Source of the DNA: Salinispora fenicalii
Lineage (GTDB): Bacteria; Actinomycetota; Actinomycetes; Mycobacteriales; Micromonosporaceae
Assembly: GCF_000514815.1 (NCBI RefSeq)
Contig: NZ_AZWQ01000024.1
Coordinates: 50,087-114,086, forward strand
Length of the DNA stretch: 64,000 nt
Direction of reading: 5' to 3'
Shown one piece after another: positions 60,442-64,000 of the stretch; the stretch's first letter is position 1, and each line of letters opens with the position of its first letter. The position numbers were made by a program, and so were the translations under genes. Under the pieces are notes generated by a model. That model ran no database searches. It saw only the letters and a list, made by a program, of their open reading frames with translations, and had not been told where the DNA came from.

Positions 60442-60987
60442 TCAGGGTTCGGGGTGCAACATGAGTAGGACCGCCCGGTTGCGCTGTCCATGGCCCTGGT
60501 ACTGGTGTGGGCGGTTGGCGTCGAACCGGATGGAGTCGCGTTCGGCCAGGGTGGCGGTGGCGTCGGCAGGGCCGGTGGTGACGCTTCCGTGGGTGAGGAT
60601 GAGGCACTCCTGCACGCCGGGCAGGTGGGCGGGCGAGTGCTGGGTGGTCTGGGCCACGTCGATGTCGTAGACCTCCACGGTGCCGCGCAGGTGGATGCGG
60701 TGGAGTAGGCGGGCGCTGACCGCGTCCCCACTGATGCGGGGCTGTTGGTCGTCGGCGCGTACGACGTCGGTGTTGGGGGTGGGCGTCTCCAGTAGTTCGC
60801 CGAGCGACACCCGCAGTGCTGTGGCCAGGGCCCACATGGTGCTGAGGGTGGGATTGCCGTGTCCCTGCTCGATGCTGTGCAGGGTGGTTTTGCTGAGGTC
60901 GCCGGCTGCGGCCAGGTCGGCCAGGGACATGCCAGCAGTGTTTCGCAGCCGGTGCACATTCGAGCCGACCGTACGCGCCAGATCCAT
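60442..60987 (-). CDS. XRE-family regulator with C-terminal cupin domain
   Basis: 181 residues from ATG 60987; TAAAGT 7 nt upstream suggests leaderless transcription. HTH_3: GSNVHRLRNTAGMSLADLAA then GDLSKTTLHSIEQGHGNPTL (residues 8-55). The C-terminal cupin (LPGVQECLILTHGSVTTGPA, RFDANRPHQYQGHG) should bind a small ligand. Divergent from the aminotransferase; the dyad between them is probably its operator. Regulators of this design often control amino-acid or amine metabolism genes. Confidence 0.87.
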   Translation of the reverse strand: MDLARTVGSNVHRLRNTAGMSLADLAAAGDLSKTTLHSIEQGHGNPTLSTMWALATALRVSLGELLETPTPNTDVVRADDQQPRISGDAVSARLLHRIHLRGTVEVYDIDVAQTTQHSPAHLPGVQECLILTHGSVTTGPADATATLAERDSIRFDANRPHQYQGHGQRNRAVLLMLHPEP

Positions 60988-61006
60988 GCGTACCACTTTA
61001 GTGCTA

Positions 61007-61029
61007 CGTTCGTTCCAGCGAAACGAACG
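61007..61029. promoter_or_regulatory. operator-like dyad between the XRE-cupin gene and aminotransferase
   Basis: CGTTCGTT and AACGAACG are perfect 8-bp arms around 7 nt, 19 nt from the XRE start and 24 nt from the aminotransferase start. Placement in the divergent promoter makes it the likely XRE-cupin binding site. Confidence 0.6.
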
Positions 61030-61053
61030 GAGTGGGACGTTGAGGAGTGTCAC

Positions 61054-62214
61054 ATGACCGTCAGCCGCCTACGCGACATCCCAGGCATCGGCGTTGACCT
61101 GGTCGGCGACGCCGCGGACGCGGTAGCCGACCCGGACTTTCTTCGGCTGGAGAATCTGGACACCGACCTGAAGCCACCGGCCGTGGCGGTCGCCGCGACC
61201 CGGGCCGCGATCGACGACGACGCGGCCAACAGCTATCTACCATTCCAGGGGCAGCGCTCCCTGCGCGCGGCCGCCGCAGCTCACGTGTCGCGCATCGCTG
61301 GCCGACGGTACGACCCTGACACCGAGTGCGTCAGCGTGGCCGGTGGACTGAACGGCATCCTGAACACCTTGCTGGCGACCGTGGAGCCGGGTCAGGAGGT
61401 GGTGTTGGTTGACCCCATCTACGCCGGCCTGGTCAATCGGGTCCGGCTCGCCGGTGGGGTGCCGTGCTTCGTGCCCGCCAAGCCCACGCCGGCCGGCTGG
61501 GTGGTGGATCCGGAACACCTCGCCAGCGCGGTGGGACCCAACACCGCCGCGGTGCTGATGATGGGTCCGGCCATGCCCTCCGGGCTGGTCCTGAACGCCG
61601 AGCACTGGTCCGCGTTGGCTGCTGCCTGCGCGCGGCACAATGCCTGGCTGATCTACGACGCGGCCATGGAGCGGATCCGTTTCGACGGCCTTCCTCCCAG
61701 CCATCCAGCAGCTCATGCTGGCCTCGCCGGGCGCACCATCACCGTTGGTTCGGCATCGAAGGAACTGCGGCTGATCGGCTGGCGGGTCGGGTGGGTGGTG
61801 GCCCCGGCCGCGATTCTCGCCGACATCAAGCTTGTCGGCCTGACCAATGTGGTCTGCCAGGTTGGGCTGGCGCAGGGGGCGGTGGCCGCCGCGCTCGACG
61901 CGCCCGACGCCGAGGCCGATGTCACCGCCGCCACCCAACAATGGCAGCAGCGCGGCGACATGGTCCTGCAGCAGCTTTCGGACTATCCGGTCGTTCGGCC
62001 ACACGGGGGCTGGTCGCTGCTCGTGGATACCCGGCCCCTGGGGTTGACGCCTGCCGCGCTGGCGGGGCTCTTGTTCGACCGGGCGAAGGTGGCGGCCACG
62101 GCGATGGACGGCTGGGGCCCCAGCGGCGCGCGCTACCTGCGGATCGTGTTCGCCAACGAACCGGTCGACCGGCTTGCCAGCCTGGCTGACCGCTTCCGTC
62201 AGGCCATCGGATAA
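61054..62214 (+). CDS. class I/II PLP-dependent aminotransferase
   Basis: 386 residues from ATG 61054 (GAGGAG upstream). Fold type I: SVAGGLNGILNTLLATVEPG, VDPIYAGLVNRVRLAG, LIYDAAMERIRFDG (cofactor Asp, with M in place of the usual Y) and the Schiff-base lysine in VGSASKELRLIGWRVGWVV near residue 235. Begins with FLRLENLDTDLKPP.. and YLPFQGQRSLR typical of aspartate/aromatic-type transaminases. Substrate unknown. Controlled by the divergent XRE-cupin protein (inference). Confidence 0.87.
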   Translation: MTVSRLRDIPGIGVDLVGDAADAVADPDFLRLENLDTDLKPPAVAVAATRAAIDDDAANSYLPFQGQRSLRAAAAAHVSRIAGRRYDPDTECVSVAGGLNGILNTLLATVEPGQEVVLVDPIYAGLVNRVRLAGGVPCFVPAKPTPAGWVVDPEHLASAVGPNTAAVLMMGPAMPSGLVLNAEHWSALAAACARHNAWLIYDAAMERIRFDGLPPSHPAAHAGLAGRTITVGSASKELRLIGWRVGWVVAPAAILADIKLVGLTNVVCQVGLAQGAVAAALDAPDAEADVTAATQQWQQRGDMVLQQLSDYPVVRPHGGWSLLVDTRPLGLTPAALAGLLFDRAKVAATAMDGWGPSGARYLRIVFANEPVDRLASLADRFRQAIG

Positions 62215-62285
62215 TCCGCGTTCGGTCACCTCGGCCGGCTGCTGGGTGTAGAAGAAGTAGGGGGCGGCTAGGTTCGGGGGTCATT

Positions 62286-62903
62286 GTGCGGTATGGAACG
62301 GCCCGCCCACGCCGGCCCCGGGGGGATCTGGTGAAGCGGAACGCCGCCGCCACCGGCTACTCCTTCCCGCCGGCTACCCCTCAGGAGGTGTGGCGGGAGC
62401 ACATCGCGCCGGTGGTGGCTGTTGCACCCCTCACCGATTCGCGTATCGCCGAGCTGCTCAAGGTTGAGCCCGGTACTCGGGTGATGCGCCGGCTCCGGGT
62501 CAGCGGGCCCGAGGCGGAGCCGCCCTTCCAGGTCACAACCTCCTGGCTCCATCCGCGGGCAGCCGCCGTGCTCGGGCTGGACTCCCCTGCCGCCGGTTCG
62601 GACGGTTGGCAACACCGGCTGGAGGCCGGAGGTCACTGGCCGATCACCTGGATGGAGATCCACCGCGCGCGGATGCCCAGTACGCGGGAGGCCGCCCTGT
62701 TGGAGGTCGCGGTGAGCCTTCCGGTGGTGGAGATCATTCGGGTGGGTGTTTCTGGCGGCGACGGTGAGCCGGTCGAGGTGACCGAGTGCGTTGTCGCCGG
62801 TGACCGGGTCGAGACCATCCACCTCCTGCATCGTGATGAGTCGGCGCGGGAGCCATGGCCTGAAGTGGTCAACGTGCGCGCGGAGGATGACCCGGAACGG
62901 TGA
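62286..62903 (+). CDS. UTRA-domain protein lacking a GntR DNA-binding domain
   Basis: 205 residues, GTG start. Residues about 50-200 match a UTRA ligand domain: LTDSRIAELLKVEPGTRVMR, PPFQVTTSWLHP, LLEVAVSLPVVEIIRVGVSG. The N-terminal 45 residues (RPRRPRGDLVKRNAAATGYS) lack a winged helix, and no upstream in-frame start adds one. It could be a ligand sensor acting through a partner. Followed by GTGA-coupled PP2C phosphatase, so a signalling pair is possible. Confidence 0.75.
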   Translation: MRYGTARPRRPRGDLVKRNAAATGYSFPPATPQEVWREHIAPVVAVAPLTDSRIAELLKVEPGTRVMRRLRVSGPEAEPPFQVTTSWLHPRAAAVLGLDSPAAGSDGWQHRLEAGGHWPITWMEIHRARMPSTREAALLEVAVSLPVVEIIRVGVSGGDGEPVEVTECVVAGDRVETIHLLHRDESAREPWPEVVNVRAEDDPER

Positions 62904-63619
62904 GTCTGCGCATCGATGTTGCGGGGAGCTGTCACGTGGGGCTCGGTCGACGACGCAACGAGGACGCCATTCACGTGGGGCGGTGTCTGTTCGCGGTCGC
63001 CGATGGTCTCGGCAACCATGGTGCCGGCGATGTGGCCAGCGCCACTGTGATCGAGGCAGTGCGGCGATACGACCGGGAGGTGGACCCAGGTGCGCTGCCG
63101 GTGGTGCTGGGAGAGGCGGTGCAGGCGGCGAACAACGCGGTGCGGCATCGGGTTGCCGCCGAACCGAGCCTGGCGGGTATGGGTACCACCCTGGTCGCGC
63201 TGCTCAGCGCCGGTACGGCGGTCGCCCTGGCCAATGTCGGTGACTCTCGGGCCTATCTCCTGCCGGCAGCAGGCCCACAGCGGGGGCACACCATCCAGAT
63301 CACCGAGGATCACCTGTACCGGAACCTGGTCGCCGGCGCCGCCGAGGTGCCCCACCTTTCGGACAAGCTGACGCGCTTCCTGGACGGCCACCCGGATGGC
63401 CGGTCACCGGACATCACCGTGTTGGCGCTGACTTCCGGCGATCGGATCCTGCTCTGTTCGGACGGGCTCAGCTCCTACGTGTCGCCTGAGCACCTGCATG
63501 CGACTTTGGCGGCCGCAGCAACTGCGCGGCAGGCGGTGGACCGGTTGATTGCTTCCGCGCTCACGCGCGGGGGCCCCGACGTGTCGGCGATCGTCCTGCA
63601 CGTCGGGGACGACAGCTAG
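62900..63619 (+). CDS. PP2C-family protein phosphatase
   Basis: 239 residues; GTG overlaps the UTRA stop. PP2C motifs: GRRRNEDAIHV, FAVADGLGNHGAG (metal Asp), MGTTLVALL, ANVGDSRAYLLPA, ITEDHLYRNL, LLCSDGLSSYV (metal Asp) and RGGPDVSAIVLH (closing Asp; the usual DNIT Asn is replaced). Mn/Mg-dependent Ser/Thr phosphatase, cytoplasmic, no membrane segment. Likely reverses an STPK; none is encoded nearby. Confidence 0.88.
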   Translation: MSLRIDVAGSCHVGLGRRRNEDAIHVGRCLFAVADGLGNHGAGDVASATVIEAVRRYDREVDPGALPVVLGEAVQAANNAVRHRVAAEPSLAGMGTTLVALLSAGTAVALANVGDSRAYLLPAAGPQRGHTIQITEDHLYRNLVAGAAEVPHLSDKLTRFLDGHPDGRSPDITVLALTSGDRILLCSDGLSSYVSPEHLHATLAAAATARQAVDRLIASALTRGGPDVSAIVLHVGDDS

Positions 63620-63646
63620 CCGCGCCGGGGCAGGTGTGGAAGGTTG

Positions 63647-64000
63647 CTATCGATCGCTTTCGGGTGCTGGGACGGCGTGCTCGGCGGCCCGGCTGACCTG
63701 TTCCCAACTGGCCCAGATGTCCATCCGACGCTGGGAGAGGTCGAAGGCCAGATCGTAGACCGTGCTGCCGAGCAACAGCCGCAGCGGTGGCTCGTCGCTG
63801 TCGACGAGCGTGAGCAGGGCTTCGGCGGCGAGGCGGGGCTCACTGTCGACCGACCCGTGCGCCCACTGCGCCTGCACCTGGGCGCGGAGCGGATCGTAGG
63901 CGTCCACCGACGTGGTGGTGGTCATGTCCTGGTAGAGGTTGGTCCAGTAGCCGCCGGGCTGCACGATGCTGACTTTGATGTTGAAGGCAGCCGCCTCCAG
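63647..64000 (-). CDS. SDR-family oxidoreductase, C-terminal part (partial)
   Basis: 117 codons plus stop are in the window; the start lies beyond 64000. Reads LEAAAFNIKVSIVQPGGYWT then NLYQDMTTTTSVDAYDPLRA. The VxIVxPGG segment is the SDR motif after the catalytic Tyr-Lys. The C-terminus (LLLGSTVYDLAFDLSQRRMD) is typical of the subgroup with a long substrate loop. Catalytic residues are off-window. Confidence 0.75.
   Translation of the reverse strand: MEAAAFNIKVSIVQPGGYWTNLYQDMTTTTSVDAYDPLRAQVQAQWAHGSVDSEPRLAAEALLTLVDSDEPPLRLLLGSTVYDLAFDLSQRRMDIWASWEQVSRAAEHAVPAPESDR

Overview
This 64 kb window is high-GC (roughly 70 %) actinomycete chromosome. Many GTG starts, 4-nt ATGA/GTGA stop-start overlaps, apparently leaderless genes, an AfsR/SARP-type regulator, an F420-type luciferase-like oxidoreductase and many GntR/TetR/MarR/XRE regulators all fit a filamentous actinomycete. 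A member of the Micromonosporaceae (Micromonospora-like) is my best guess. This is inference from gene style, not a database match.

Layout. 1-1776: N-terminal end of a secreted protein, then a decayed IS5-type transposase. 1783-13613: a tightly packed sugar-acid/oligosaccharide catabolic operon with a secreted beta-propeller (DUF4185/DUF5005-like) protein, GntR/FadR regulator, ABC sugar importer (no ATPase gene), SDR dehydrogenase, glucarate-dehydratase-like enolase-superfamily enzyme, CE7-type esterase, KDPG aldolase, KDG kinase and a large cytoplasmic six-hairpin-type glycosidase. Together they suggest import, deacetylation and cleavage of an oligosaccharide, oxidation and dehydration of the sugar to a 2-keto-3-deoxy acid, phosphorylation, and aldol cleavage to pyruvate plus triose phosphate. 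14193-19814: assorted genes (secreted beta-helix protein, peptide deformylase, nuclease/phosphatase, membrane protein), a broken methyltransferase and a gene-poor patch.

19815-34609 is the most striking region. An AfsR/SARP-type regulator is followed by an 11-gene surface-glycan-like cluster in two divergent operons. The minus-strand operon has a class III aminotransferase, NAD-dependent epimerase, UbiA-type polyprenyl-phosphate transferase, two GT2 enzymes, a membrane nuclease/phosphatase-like protein and a GT2-flippase fusion. The plus-strand operon has a GT2, a NodB-type deacetylase, a methyltransferase and a GT87-type membrane glycosyltransferase. The divergent promoter carries three heptamers at an exact 11-bp period placed just upstream of a -10 element, the architecture of a SARP binding site. 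I propose an undescribed polyprenyl-phosphate-dependent glycan pathway controlled by the nearby SARP.

34561-41646: TetR, GYD-domain protein, an FMN-reductase/GNAT fusion divergent from a MarR regulator, an MFS exporter whose start lies inside a good match to an IdeR/DtxR iron box, a seven-blade RCC1 protein with an LPVTG sorting signal, and a membrane protein. 41647-46845: a tyrosine recombinase, then a four-gene minus-strand group (LLM oxidoreductase, TIM-barrel isomerase, sugar-phosphate cyclase of the EEVS/DHQS superfamily, Gfo/Idh/MocA oxidoreductase) resembling a minimal cyclitol pathway. 46928-53848: thymidine kinase, Atg22-like MFS, glycerophosphodiesterase, acyltransferase, and cydAB (no cydDC) with nested TACTAC/GTAGTA dyads in the promoter and a 22-bp terminator stem. 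53858-64000: a conserved hypothetical, SDR, stand-alone UvrA-like ATPase, second tyrosine recombinase, aquaporin, XRE-cupin regulator divergent from an aminotransferase, a UTRA protein with no visible DNA-binding domain next to a PP2C phosphatase, and the C-terminal part of an SDR cut by the window end.

No tRNA, rRNA or CRISPR array was recognised.
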